The notes beneath the pieces were generated by a model. The model saw nothing but the letters and a program-made list of their open reading frames with translations. It was not told where the DNA came from and did not search any database. From contig JAGIAD010000016.1 of assembly GCA_017745075.1 (NCBI GenBank), positions 1 through 55,786 of the forward strand: a stretch of 55,786 bases of DNA, in the 5' to 3' direction. Source of the stretch: Sphingobacteriaceae bacterium. GTDB taxonomy: Bacteria > Bacteroidota > Bacteroidia > Sphingobacteriales > Sphingobacteriaceae. The position numbers and the translations under genes are program-made. How positions within the stretch are numbered: the first letter of the stretch is position 1; every line of letters starts with the position of its first letter. This document shows positions 17,493 through 26,278 of the stretch, piece by piece.

Positions 17493-18614
17493 TTATTTCG
17501 TTTTGTTTATGGTAAATTCAGCCAGCTGGAATGTGCCGCTGTTTCTGAGCTCGGTAATCACAATGCGGTAAAATTTGTAGGCAACTGTATTTGTACACCT
17601 GAATACCTTTTGCTGATACCTTTCTTCGAAGAAAAAGTTAGATCTTCTATCCAGTTCCACCCAATTCGAGCCGTCCATCGAGCCTTCGTAAGTCCATGCT
17701 TTTGGGTCTCTTTCATTGGCATCATTTGCAGATGTTAAGGTATATACCGACGAAACAGCCGGTGTTTTAAGTTCAAACCTCATCCATAGTTCGCCCTGTA
17801 AATCGGCCAGGAATTTAGTATGATCATCACCATCAATTACTTTTCTCGAATTTTCTCCGCTGGTTATGCCTCCTCCGTTTTCGCGGTTGGATGAGAATAT
17901 GCCACCAATTTCGAGGTAAAGGTTTGGTGGTGGCGGTACAAAAGTTAACCGGGTAACAAACTCATTAAAACCGAATACGTGATCGGCACTGATTACGTGC
18001 ACAATGCCATTTTTAGTTCTAATGTTATTTGACGATGTGGTACTGGTTGCCCAGTTACGAACGAATTTGCTTTTTTTGGTGTTATCGAAATTAATAATCT
18101 CCGGCCCTGCACCAACCTGCCCGGAAGCCGATATTTTGGTTACGCTGGCATGCATGGGATAACCAATACGTACACTTTTTAAGTCTAAACCATCCTGAAG
18201 TTTTAACGAATCGGTTGTTTTCTTACCTCTTATAATGTAGTACGAGGTCATCGTATCTAACTGAACCGCATCAATATTGGCTAAAAAAAGTGGATCTTTA
18301 TCTGATAGTCTCCGCAGGGTATTTAAGTTCCGCAAAGCCAGTTGAAAGCTTGGATTGCTTACGGCAAACAGCGTAACATTGCTATCGGTTAATGTTTTTT
18401 TCAAACCCATCCTGTCAATCGCTACAATAAGCGAATCGAAAACACCTGGTTTGCTTTTCAAATAATCGTACGTATTGCCGGCATAGGTTACATTCTGATC
18501 TGGTGCATCATAAAATCCTCCATTCTTTTTGCAGGCTGAATTGATTAGCGTTAGCAATGACAGGATTGCCAATGCGCCTTTATATTTTATTGAATTTTTC
18601 ATATCCGTGATCAT
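17493..18614 (-). CDS. FAS1 plus F5/8 type C (discoidin) lipoprotein
   Basis: A 373-residue lipoprotein (NSAC). Residues about 45-215 form a fasciclin domain (YDYLKSKPGVFDSLIVAIDRMGL, VTLFAVSNPSF, YYIIRGKKTTDSL, KNGIVHVISADHVFGF); residues about 225-370 form a discoidin-like domain (DGDDHTKFLADLQGELWMRFEL, YTLTSANDANERDPKAWTYEGS, AYKFYRIVITEL, FQLAEFTINK). The second half is a clear paralogue of the last operon gene (5206-6039). The first ATG overlaps the SusD stop as TAATG; the ATG at 18602 (MKNSIKYKG) would give a tidier signal peptide. Expected to be surface-exposed and to bind glycan or cell-surface partners beside the first SusC/D pair. Confidence 0.87.
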   Translation of the reverse strand: MITDMKNSIKYKGALAILSLLTLINSACKKNGGFYDAPDQNVTYAGNTYDYLKSKPGVFDSLIVAIDRMGLKKTLTDSNVTLFAVSNPSFQLALRNLNTLRRLSDKDPLFLANIDAVQLDTMTSYYIIRGKKTTDSLKLQDGLDLKSVRIGYPMHASVTKISASGQVGAGPEIINFDNTKKSKFVRNWATSTTSSNNIRTKNGIVHVISADHVFGFNEFVTRLTFVPPPPNLYLEIGGIFSSNRENGGGITSGENSRKVIDGDDHTKFLADLQGELWMRFELKTPAVSSVYTLTSANDANERDPKAWTYEGSMDGSNWVELDRRSNFFFEERYQQKVFRCTNTVAYKFYRIVITELRNSGTFQLAEFTINKTK

Positions 18615-20152
18615 TAGCGCCAGTAAGCATTTTGGGTTAATAAACTATTTTGAGAGAGGAGCTTTCTGGATATTGGCCAATAGATGCCACCAGAATTAAT
18701 GAGGTTCATGAATTTGGCGTCGTTCTGTTTAATCTTGTTATAACGGATCAGATCATACCACCTGGAGCCTTCGCCTAACAATTCGCGGTGGCGCTCCTCA
18801 AAGATCAGTTTGATGACATCGCTGGTATTAATGACATAGCCTTCATCGTATCTTCTCGACATTACCAATTGCAGTTCATTTATCGCCCCCTGTTGATCGC
18901 CCAATACAGAAAGCGCTTCAGCTCTTAATAAGATAATATCTTCTAAGCGGGTAAAAACCAAGGCGCTGGTAAAATACCTGAAGTTTGGATCAGTTCCTCC
19001 GCCCTGGATTACTTTGATTTTACTGAAAATGGGATACTTACCATTGAGGTTGGTAAAATATCTTCCATCGTATTTGGCCTGTCCTAAAGTATCAACTGCA
19101 AAACGCTGATCTTTTGCGACATTGAAATATTTCAGGATCGAATCTTTCGGAAGATAGATATCCGGTACTGATTTGGTCATTACCGGTTCAGCTAAAGTTA
19201 ACTCTTCAATGTGCCCGGTTGATGAACCATCTACATGACCATAATCGGAATTGAAACCGAACATCTGCCTGGTATTTTTATTGTAGAAAAATCCATTGGA
19301 GTTCGATAAATCGGCACTTCCTGTAAAACCGCCAGAGCTTCTGCCATAATTATCTTCAACAAATTTGGCATATTTGGAAACGTTCGTATAATCGCCATTC
19401 CACGCTGCCAGATGCGCTAAAACCGCATATGCCGTAACTTTTGTTGCCAGGGCACCGCCCCATCTTCCCGAACCTTCATTGTAATAATCTGTTGGCTGCT
19501 GCACATCGCCACCGCTGTAAATAAATGGCATGTCGGCTGCTGCTTTGAGCATTTCCTGTTCGGCCCATGCCAAAATCCTGGCCTGGCTTTCGCGGGGTTT
19601 ATTGGTAAATTTACCTTCGTCTGATGAGGTAATGAATGGTACATCACCCCATATCCTTACCATGTAGAAATAGGCAAAAGCCCTTAAAAACCTGGCCTGC
19701 GCAATATCCACTGTCATGTTATTGCCTGTATAACGTTTATCGGTTTCTCTTACATGGGCAATGTTTTCCAAGAAAACATTAGCGCCGTTTACAATGGCGT
19801 AAAACCTTGTCCAGTCTGATAAGGCCTCCATTACAGGATATGCCGCATTCAAATTATTACCAATCACAGCCTTTAAATCCTGTCTTTTCGGACTTAAAAA
19901 CTCTCCTGTTCTCACATCTCCATAAATCCAGTGGCCATTGTTATCTGATAATGCAGCACGCGTTAAAGCGTATACACCCAAAATTCCAGAGCGGGCATCC
20001 TCTACCGTATTCCAGGCATTTTTTTCGCCTACAACCCTGGTCGAATCGGTTTCCAAAGCTTTATTACAGCTCGAAAAGGCTATCACAGAAACCAGTAGTA
20101 CGTAAAATATATTTTTCATCTTACTTGATGTTTTGTTCGTTCTTGTTTTCAT
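18614..20152 (-). CDS. SusD/RagB-family surface glycan-binding lipoprotein (first pair)
   Basis: A 512-residue lipoprotein with lipobox FSSC and the SusD signatures: KNAWNTVEDARSGILGVYALTRAAL, the RFLRAFAYFYMVRIWGDVPFIT helix region, and the C-terminal LIFEERHRELLGEGSRWYDLIRYNKI block followed by YWPISRKLL. It is the capture partner of SusC at 20154-23168. The ATG at 20152 follows the SusC stop by 1 bp (TAA-G-ATG), suggesting translational coupling; the in-frame ATG at 20119 (MKNIFYVLL) would give a more standard 18-residue signal peptide, so either may be used. A longer frame starting at 20224 overlaps SusC and is rejected. Confidence 0.94.
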   Translation of the reverse strand: MKTRTNKTSSKMKNIFYVLLVSVIAFSSCNKALETDSTRVVGEKNAWNTVEDARSGILGVYALTRAALSDNNGHWIYGDVRTGEFLSPKRQDLKAVIGNNLNAAYPVMEALSDWTRFYAIVNGANVFLENIAHVRETDKRYTGNNMTVDIAQARFLRAFAYFYMVRIWGDVPFITSSDEGKFTNKPRESQARILAWAEQEMLKAAADMPFIYSGGDVQQPTDYYNEGSGRWGGALATKVTAYAVLAHLAAWNGDYTNVSKYAKFVEDNYGRSSGGFTGSADLSNSNGFFYNKNTRQMFGFNSDYGHVDGSSTGHIEELTLAEPVMTKSVPDIYLPKDSILKYFNVAKDQRFAVDTLGQAKYDGRYFTNLNGKYPIFSKIKVIQGGGTDPNFRYFTSALVFTRLEDIILLRAEALSVLGDQQGAINELQLVMSRRYDEGYVINTSDVIKLIFEERHRELLGEGSRWYDLIRYNKIKQNDAKFMNLINSGGIYWPISRKLLSQNSLLTQNAYWR

Positions 20153-20153
20153 C

Positions 20154-23100
20154 TTATAGCTCCATTTTAACACCAAGGGTGTATGTTCTTGGAATAGGTT
20201 GACCATAACCGGTATCAATACCATCGTAGCTAACCAGCTCGGGATCCTGGCCGGTGTAAGGCGTGATCGTGAAAATATTGCTTACTGCACCGTACACGAA
20301 GAATTTGTTGATTTTGATGTTCCGCTTATTGAGCAAATTACCCAGTTCGTAACCCAGTGAAACCTGCCTTAATTTTAAGAATGAAGCATTCTCTAAAAAG
20401 AGATCCTGATCTGCACGGTAAGGAATTACTGTACTCCATGGATTGTAGAGTGGATATTTTGAGTAATCGCCACGTTTCTCCCAGAAAGTAATTTCTTTAA
20501 CAGAACTGATATCGGTATTACCTTCGCGGTTAACAAAATCAAAACGGTTAGCCATTTCCTGGTTAATCAGCTTTCTGCCCAGGTTAAAGTAGAAGCTGGT
20601 ACCCAAACTCCAGTTGCCGTACTTAAAGTTGTTATCAAAACCACCTGAAAGGGTTGGTAAGGAGTGGCCCTTTAGTACTTTGTCGTTATCATCAATGGTG
20701 TTATCTCCGTTTTGATCTTTCCAGCGCGGATCACCAGCCTTTAAAACAATCCCCTTATATTTTAACTTTTGTCCGTTAACCGTTGGCACATCTGCATCCG
20801 AAGTATAAATGCCATTATTCTCCAACAACCAATATTGATCTACCGGTTGGCCAACTTTTAAGAACCTGTTACCCACTACCAACTGATCCAATCCTCTTGG
20901 CAATGCTTTTAATTTGTTAGCATTGTGGTTAAAATTTAGCGCCGAATTCCAAGAAAATTTGCTTTTTGCGATGACCTGGGCACTTACGGTAAAATCGATC
21001 CCCATGTTGTTAACAGACATGCCACTTTCGATAGCTTGTTTGTAACCGTATTCGGCATAAGCAGGGATACCAATTAATTGGTTTTTATCGGTTTTGCTAT
21101 AAAGATCAACAGAAATGTGCAGACGGTTTTTTAACATGGCCACATCAGCACCGATATTAAGTTGATCTGAATACGACCAAGGCACTCCATAACCCACCCA
21201 ACCAAACTGGTAAGGGCGGGTTAATACGCCAAATGCATTATATCCCGGCACCGTTAAGTTACCTGTATAACCAACTGAGGCGGTATATTGTGGACCCTGT
21301 GCATAATTATCATAACTAAACGTACGCCCCATTCTACCCACACTTGCCCGTAATACTAAATCATCAACTAAGCGGTGATCCTTCAAAAATTCGTTTTTAA
21401 GATTCCAGGCTGCAGAAACAGTTGGCGAATAAAACCAACGGTTTGTGGGTTGTGCGGTTGAAGAGCCATCTAAACGTAATATGGCCGACAGGAAGTATTT
21501 ATCGCTAAACGAATAATCAGCTTTTCCATAGAAAGACAATAAATTATCTTCAGTTTTATCTAAAAACCGATAAGTTAATTCTCTCGGAAAGGCCACCGGT
21601 GTTAAATAACCTCCATTATCAGAACCGTCGTCATTTTTGGGTTTAGAATCAAGCAAGTTAATTTTGATATAATCATTAACCCCTTTATAGGCATAGGCAT
21701 TACTATACTTGTAAATATCCCATTGCATGGTTTGCCCTAAAGCAAAATGAAAATCATGAACTTTATTCAGGTTTAAATCATAGGTTACCTTGTTATCCAT
21801 CATTAATCTCTGACTAAAGCCATAGTAATTGGACGCATAACTATTTCCCTGCAAAAGGGTTCGGGCATAAAATACATCTCTATAACCCTCACTGTAATCG
21901 GCGTTGAATGAGGATACGATCTTAAACTGTCCGAAAGTCCCTTCTAATTTGGCATAACCTTGAATAGAGTTTGTTTTATTATCATCAAAACCTTTCTTGT
22001 ACTGTTCCAGATATGAACCATAAAAATCTTTATTTGGCGGGAGCGGTGCGCTTAAATCAGGAAAATAATTGAGTTGTGCAAAGCGGTCGCGCAGGGTTTT
22101 ATTTCTATCGCGGTTTAAGCGGTTCGCATTAATCATAGTTGAAAACAGCAACCATTTGGTTGGCTTCATATTGATATTAAAAGTGGCGCTATAGCGATCT
22201 ATACCCGTTTGATCGGCTACCCCTTCACTTTTGGTATTCCCTAATGCAAACCTAAAGTTTGCCCTATCTGTCCCCCCGGCAAGGGAAAAATTGATACCAT
22301 ATACCAGCGCATTTTTATAGTATAAATCGGTCCAGTCTGATTTTCCACTGTATACATTGTTTAGCGAATCACTTAAATATACCGGATACTCCTCATCATC
22401 AGAATATCTGCCGTTTGTGGTGTATTTATCGTAAAAACGCTGCCTGAAACTGTTCTCATATTTACCATTGATGGTATTTACAAATGGTTTTTGCACCATA
22501 CCGATATACGAATTGAAAGATATAGCGCGGTATTTGCCAACTGCGGTTTTTGAGGTTAAAACAATTACCCCATTAACACCTCTTGGCCCATAAACGGAAG
22601 TGGAGCCTAAATCTTTAAGCACTTCTACCGATGCAATATTATTCATATCGATGCCGGCCAATAAATTAGTTGCAGGGCCTATTCTATTGAAATCGAATTG
22701 TTGGATATCAAAAGCAAAAGGATGCTCCCGAACCAAAGGAATTCCATCGAGCACTACCAAGGGCTGGGCATCGTACAAGTCCTTTTTAGATAATAATGGC
22801 ATTGCGGCGCCCCTGATAAACATGTTCTGCATAGAGCCTGGCTCTCCTGAGGGTTCCTGAACATAAAGACCGGCAAAATTGCCCTTTAAATTCTGCTGTA
22901 ATGAGATTGCCGGAAAGAGCGCCAAATCCCTGGTATCTTTTTGTACACCTCCAGACAATTTGTTGTAAAGTGTTTTTTTCCTGATCTGCTCAAGGCTATC
23001 TTTTCGCAGGGATTCTTTAGCGGACACGATCCTGATTTTCGTCGTATCCTGAAAGATCAAATAATTGATTGTAAGTCCTTTATATTTTTTTTTGCTTGCC

Positions 23101-23168
23101 GCATCGGCGGGTAAAACGTTTAACGTAAACGCTGCAAAAAAAGCAAGGCACGCCCATAAGTATCGCAT
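20154..23168 (-). CDS. SusC/RagA-family TonB-dependent transporter (first pair), lacking the usual N-terminal domain
   Basis: A 1004-residue outer-membrane receptor and first gene of the operon. A signal peptide (1-23, ending ADAAS) is followed by about 60 lysine-rich residues with no recognisable carboxypeptidase-D-like or STN domain, then the plug (SLQQNLKGNFAGLYVQEPSGEPG, VLDGIPLVREHPF, IASVEVLKDLGSTSVYGPRGVNGVIVLTSK) and a barrel ending YTLGVKMEL. This short start differs from the second SusC, which has the domain. The upstream 644-bp gap carries a TATATTTG -10-like box and several AAACGTTT palindromes, one of them inside the first 20 codons of this gene. Confidence 0.95.
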   Translation of the reverse strand: MRYLWACLAFFAAFTLNVLPADAASKKKYKGLTINYLIFQDTTKIRIVSAKESLRKDSLEQIRKKTLYNKLSGGVQKDTRDLALFPAISLQQNLKGNFAGLYVQEPSGEPGSMQNMFIRGAAMPLLSKKDLYDAQPLVVLDGIPLVREHPFAFDIQQFDFNRIGPATNLLAGIDMNNIASVEVLKDLGSTSVYGPRGVNGVIVLTSKTAVGKYRAISFNSYIGMVQKPFVNTINGKYENSFRQRFYDKYTTNGRYSDDEEYPVYLSDSLNNVYSGKSDWTDLYYKNALVYGINFSLAGGTDRANFRFALGNTKSEGVADQTGIDRYSATFNINMKPTKWLLFSTMINANRLNRDRNKTLRDRFAQLNYFPDLSAPLPPNKDFYGSYLEQYKKGFDDNKTNSIQGYAKLEGTFGQFKIVSSFNADYSEGYRDVFYARTLLQGNSYASNYYGFSQRLMMDNKVTYDLNLNKVHDFHFALGQTMQWDIYKYSNAYAYKGVNDYIKINLLDSKPKNDDGSDNGGYLTPVAFPRELTYRFLDKTEDNLLSFYGKADYSFSDKYFLSAILRLDGSSTAQPTNRWFYSPTVSAAWNLKNEFLKDHRLVDDLVLRASVGRMGRTFSYDNYAQGPQYTASVGYTGNLTVPGYNAFGVLTRPYQFGWVGYGVPWSYSDQLNIGADVAMLKNRLHISVDLYSKTDKNQLIGIPAYAEYGYKQAIESGMSVNNMGIDFTVSAQVIAKSKFSWNSALNFNHNANKLKALPRGLDQLVVGNRFLKVGQPVDQYWLLENNGIYTSDADVPTVNGQKLKYKGIVLKAGDPRWKDQNGDNTIDDNDKVLKGHSLPTLSGGFDNNFKYGNWSLGTSFYFNLGRKLINQEMANRFDFVNREGNTDISSVKEITFWEKRGDYSKYPLYNPWSTVIPYRADQDLFLENASFLKLRQVSLGYELGNLLNKRNIKINKFFVYGAVSNIFTITPYTGQDPELVSYDGIDTGYGQPIPRTYTLGVKMEL
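23112..23123. promoter_or_regulatory. Candidate operator inside the susC start
   Basis: TAAAACGTTTAA, the exact reverse complement of the 12-mer TTAAACGTTTTA found at 4974 and 23548. It lies about 45 bp inside the coding region of the first SusC. An internal operator could allow looping with the upstream copies, as LacI-type repressors do. Confidence 0.4.
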
Positions 23169-23311
23169 AGTAAATGGATCTTTTAATTGATAAAAAAATG
23201 ATGGCTAAAACTTATTTTTTCGGAAACGGCAAGATATGTCTTCGGTTACAAGCAAAGGTACTTCGGTCGTAATAGTTAGGGATTCTCATAAAATTTAGTA
23301 TTTGGTTAATT

Positions 23312-23319
23312 CAAATATA
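23312..23319 (-). promoter_or_regulatory. Candidate -10 box of the SusC/D operon
   Basis: On the minus strand the sequence reads TATATTTG, a full match to the Bacteroidota -10 consensus TAnnTTTG, about 145 bp upstream of the SusC start. No good TTG -33 box is at standard spacing; instead the palindrome at 23328-23339 occupies the space where it would be, fitting a promoter controlled by a DNA-binding regulator. Confidence 0.5.
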
Positions 23320-23327
23320 TAATTTGC

Positions 23328-23339
23328 TAAAACGTTTTA
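23328..23339. promoter_or_regulatory. Candidate operator TAAAACGTTTTA
   Basis: A perfect 12-bp palindrome located 8 bp upstream (in the minus-strand sense) of the TATATTTG box, in the -33 region of the candidate SusC promoter. One base differs from the 12-mer shared with the glutaminase upstream region. Position suggests repression by occlusion. Confidence 0.5.
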
Positions 23340-23545
23340 ATAGCGAATTGTCATTTTTATGAAATTTTTATAAAACAGCGCAATAATATTTAATTATGAT
23401 AAAATAATTGTCAAATAGACAGGTAAAAAAATAAATATCATTCGATATTTTATAAAAGTAACACCTTAAAAAACAGCATGTAAGAAAAATTTTGTACCTG
23501 AAACTACAATAAATGAGGCATTTTCTGCTACAATTTCTCTGGAAT

Positions 23546-23561
23546 ACTTAAACGTTTTAGT
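23546..23561. promoter_or_regulatory. Candidate distal operator ACT-TAAACGTTTT-AGT
   Basis: ACTTAAACGTTTTAGT contains exactly the same 12-mer (TTAAACGTTTTA) as the site before the glutaminase-like gene, here about 230 bp upstream of the -10-like box. The outer three bases are inverted between the two sites (AGT/ACT against ACT/AGT). Confidence 0.45.
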
Positions 23562-23781
23562 AAAAATGAGCAACACGGCGCGATTATCCCAAATCAGGAC
23601 TGATTTAAACACGAAGTAAGTTTAACCGGCGGTTGTGCCGGCAAAATATTTCAGATGCAAGAGATTTGCACAATCAGGAAGTTTAATGATTAAACGATGG
23701 AAATTTAAGACAGCTGCCTGAATTAATTTTGCCTCCTCTTTCTTTTTAGCTGAGGAGTACATTAAAAACTGATTACAATCA

Positions 23782-23804
23782 GGGCTGGATTACCCATCCA
23801 GCCC
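23782..23804 (-). terminator. Terminator of the CocE-like hydrolase gene
   Basis: A perfect 9-bp stem GGGCTGGAT/ATCCAGCCC with a 5-nt loop, 8 bp after the stop of the minus-strand gene 23813-25567. Read leftwards it is followed by a second small hairpin (TGATTGTAATCA) and GTTTTTAA. This is a convincing intrinsic terminator and separates the kinase-regulator-hydrolase unit from the SusC/D operon. Confidence 0.75.
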
Positions 23805-23812
23805 CACCTTAT

Positions 23813-25567
23813 CTAAAACAAACTTTTTGCATCTGCTGAGAAACCAAGTTCAACAAAACTTAATGTAGACCATTTAATTTGGAGTGCAGTTCCTGCATCT
23901 TTAATAGTTTCTTTACTCACGTCACCACCCGTTCCATAATTGATTTGTGCGAAAGGATTTTTATCAATATTGAGCACTAACAGTAACCTGCTTCCTTTTT
24001 GCAGCTGCCTGCTGAATACCCTCGACCGATAAAAAGGGATGGTTTCCAATTTCCCGGATTTAAGCAGTTTCCTTTTGCTCATATCATATGCATAACTGGC
24101 TCTTCCTAAATAATAAGAGAGTTGAAAATATTCGCCAGAAGGCGTAATTTCGTACAAAACCAAGCCCACATCCATATCTTTTTTGTTGATAATAGCTTTA
24201 AGCTGCCCTTCTAATGCACCTGATACTGAAACGGCTTGACTAAATGGTTTCGTAACAAAAAACAATCCATTCGATCTTTCAATTTCTTTTTTAATAATCG
24301 GATCAGGATAATAATCATTATAGGAACTGGTTCTGTCTGCCAGATTAACCTGCTGGTGCATATACACTTCTCTGGATGGCTTTTGCTCAGACAGCATCAT
24401 TCCATTTGCCGTACTATCCAGATAAAACCTGATATGGTAATCTTCCATCTGTGCCAATGAAGGGGTGTGCTTCCACTTATTTGCACCCATTACCTCAAAA
24501 TTGATCTTATCTTTTAACAGAGCAGGTTTTTTCCCTCCTTTAAGGATATAATCGAGCCACTGAAAAGTAATTTCACGGGTATTTATCAGTGCATTTGAAT
24601 CTACTTCATAGTTCCTTAACGTGGCTACACCTCCTACCTGCGATCCAAAATGATCGTACGGGCCAATAATTAAATAATGTTCGGCAGAGGGATTATAGCG
24701 GTAATGTTCGCGCAGGTATTCTAATGCCGAAACCTGTCCATCATCGTAATAACCTGTAATACTGAGCACTGGAATATTGATCTGTTTAAAATCTTTGCCG
24801 TAAGGCACCATTGATTGCCAGTAAGCATCATAATCGGGATGACTAAGCCATTTCTGCAACCAGGGATTTGGCGTACCATCAACGCTATCGATCTTGTTAT
24901 AGGCAGCGCCACTGTACCACCAGTTAAACTTCATGTTGCGCCAACGTGCATTATCCTTATTTATAGCATCGTCGGTATATTTATTATTGGTAATGTAAAA
25001 GGCCCATTGGTAATTGGCGTTTAAAAAAACATTATTTTCCATGGGTAAACCAAGTCCAGGGATGGCTGCTACATAGGGTACAATGGTTTTTAGTGCCGGA
25101 TGCAGGTGTTTAGCCGCTGCCCATTGTGCAAAACCCGAATAACTTCCGCCATACATCCCTACCCTTCCATCGCTCCACGATTGTTTAGTAATCCAGTCGA
25201 TAACGGCATTTACATCATGGGTTTCATGCTCGTAAGGCACGGGTGCATCGGGACTAAGCCTTTTTCCCCTTGCATCTGCAACTATACCAACATAACCATG
25301 GTCGGCTGCATATTTGGCTTCCATCAAACTTCTGTTGGTGTTGGAGTAGATAAAATAAAAGAGTGCTGCAGGCAATTTCTGTGGTCTGTCTTTTTTCCTC
25401 ACCACCACGGCTGATAAAGTAATGCCGTATTTTGTTTTAATCATCACATTATCGTTGATGATATAATTATTGCTATCGGGTAAAGTTAGTTTTTGCTGAG
25501 CAGAAATTTTCAGTCCCGTTACCAGGCATAGCACAGCCATACCCAGTTTTACCAAGTTCATTTTCAT
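23813..25567 (-). CDS. CocE/NonD-family serine hydrolase (X-Pro dipeptidyl-peptidase S15-like), exported
   Basis: A 584-residue exported alpha/beta hydrolase. A signal peptide (about 1-24, ending ISAQ) precedes the S15-type fold: MIKTKYGITLSAVVVR, DARGKRLSP, the nucleophile elbow GGSYSG (Ser142), acid TGYYDDGQ (Asp275) and the histidine block GPYDHFG (His306). The last 200 residues fit the C-terminal jelly-roll of this family (GQLKAIINKKDMDVGLVLYEI, YRSRVFSRQLQKGSRLLLVLNIDKNPF). The family cleaves acyl or proline-linked bonds; the substrate cannot be read. It starts 18 bp after the LytTR regulator gene, so it is probably co-transcribed with the two-component pair and ends in a good terminator. 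Confidence 0.92.
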   Translation of the reverse strand: MKMNLVKLGMAVLCLVTGLKISAQQKLTLPDSNNYIINDNVMIKTKYGITLSAVVVRKKDRPQKLPAALFYFIYSNTNRSLMEAKYAADHGYVGIVADARGKRLSPDAPVPYEHETHDVNAVIDWITKQSWSDGRVGMYGGSYSGFAQWAAAKHLHPALKTIVPYVAAIPGLGLPMENNVFLNANYQWAFYITNNKYTDDAINKDNARWRNMKFNWWYSGAAYNKIDSVDGTPNPWLQKWLSHPDYDAYWQSMVPYGKDFKQINIPVLSITGYYDDGQVSALEYLREHYRYNPSAEHYLIIGPYDHFGSQVGGVATLRNYEVDSNALINTREITFQWLDYILKGGKKPALLKDKINFEVMGANKWKHTPSLAQMEDYHIRFYLDSTANGMMLSEQKPSREVYMHQQVNLADRTSSYNDYYPDPIIKKEIERSNGLFFVTKPFSQAVSVSGALEGQLKAIINKKDMDVGLVLYEITPSGEYFQLSYYLGRASYAYDMSKRKLLKSGKLETIPFYRSRVFSRQLQKGSRLLLVLNIDKNPFAQINYGTGGDVSKETIKDAGTALQIKWSTLSFVELGFSADAKSLF

Positions 25568-25585
25568 TATTAAAATTTTAATGTT

Positions 25586-26278
25586 TTATTGCTTAATCAG
25601 GTTTCGAAATTTAATGGCCTGGCGTTCAGAGATCCTGATCAGCTCTCCTGTTCTAAGTTCTACCAGGGTACCATCATCATTCTTTTTTATCAAGCTGATA
25701 TAATCGATGTTAAATAAAATGCTCCTGTTTGCCCTAAAAAACCTTTGGCAACCGGGGTTTTCTTCGAGTTTGTTTAGTGAAGTTTTGAGCAATACCTGCT
25801 CCCGCCCGAAAAAGAGCCTGGCATAATTCTCTACCGATTCGATCAGATGCACATCTTTCCATTTAATGAGGTGGTGTTTGCCCCTGTCTTTTACAAAAAC
25901 AGTTGCGCCATCATTCATCCCTATCTTTTCTATGGCCTTGTCTATTGCACTTTTAAAGCGTTCTTGCCGCACGGGTTTCATCAGGTAATCCATGGCACTT
26001 ACTTCAAAAGCCTGTACCGCATAATTGTCGAAAGCTGTTACAAAGATCACCTCCGGTACATGCATCAGATTTTCCAGCAGATCGAAACCCGAACGGCCAG
26101 GCATCTGTATATCCAGAAAGATCAGGTCGGGTTTTAAAAGTCCGATTAGCTTTTCGGCTTCATCAGCATTGGCCGCCTCGCCTAATACCCTCAGCTGCGG
26201 ATAGTTTTTTAACATCCTGATCAGCTCCTGTCTTGCCCCGCGCTCATCGTCGATTATTAATGTTCTAATGTTGCTCAT
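25586..26278 (-). CDS. LytTR-family response regulator
   Basis: A 230-residue regulator: receiver domain (1-120) with acidic pocket IIDDE (D10, D11), phospho-acceptor Asp56 in FLDIQMPG, Thr in FVTAFD and Lys in LMKPV; then a LytTR DNA-binding domain (about 125-228; VFVKDRGKHHLIKWKDVHLIESVENYARL, RFFRANRSILFNIDYI). Its ATG overlaps the kinase stop as ATGA (4-bp overlap), showing translational coupling with the sensor at 26275-27369. Targets are unknown; the hydrolase gene immediately downstream is a likely member of the same transcript. Confidence 0.96.
   Translation of the reverse strand: MSNIRTLIIDDERGARQELIRMLKNYPQLRVLGEAANADEAEKLIGLLKPDLIFLDIQMPGRSGFDLLENLMHVPEVIFVTAFDNYAVQAFEVSAMDYLMKPVRQERFKSAIDKAIEKIGMNDGATVFVKDRGKHHLIKWKDVHLIESVENYARLFFGREQVLLKTSLNKLEENPGCQRFFRANRSILFNIDYISLIKKNDDGTLVELRTGELIRISERQAIKFRNLIKQ

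Noticed and set aside
20153..20224. Upstream extension of the first SusD
   Set aside because: It overlaps the end of SusC and precedes a normal lipoprotein signal peptide.
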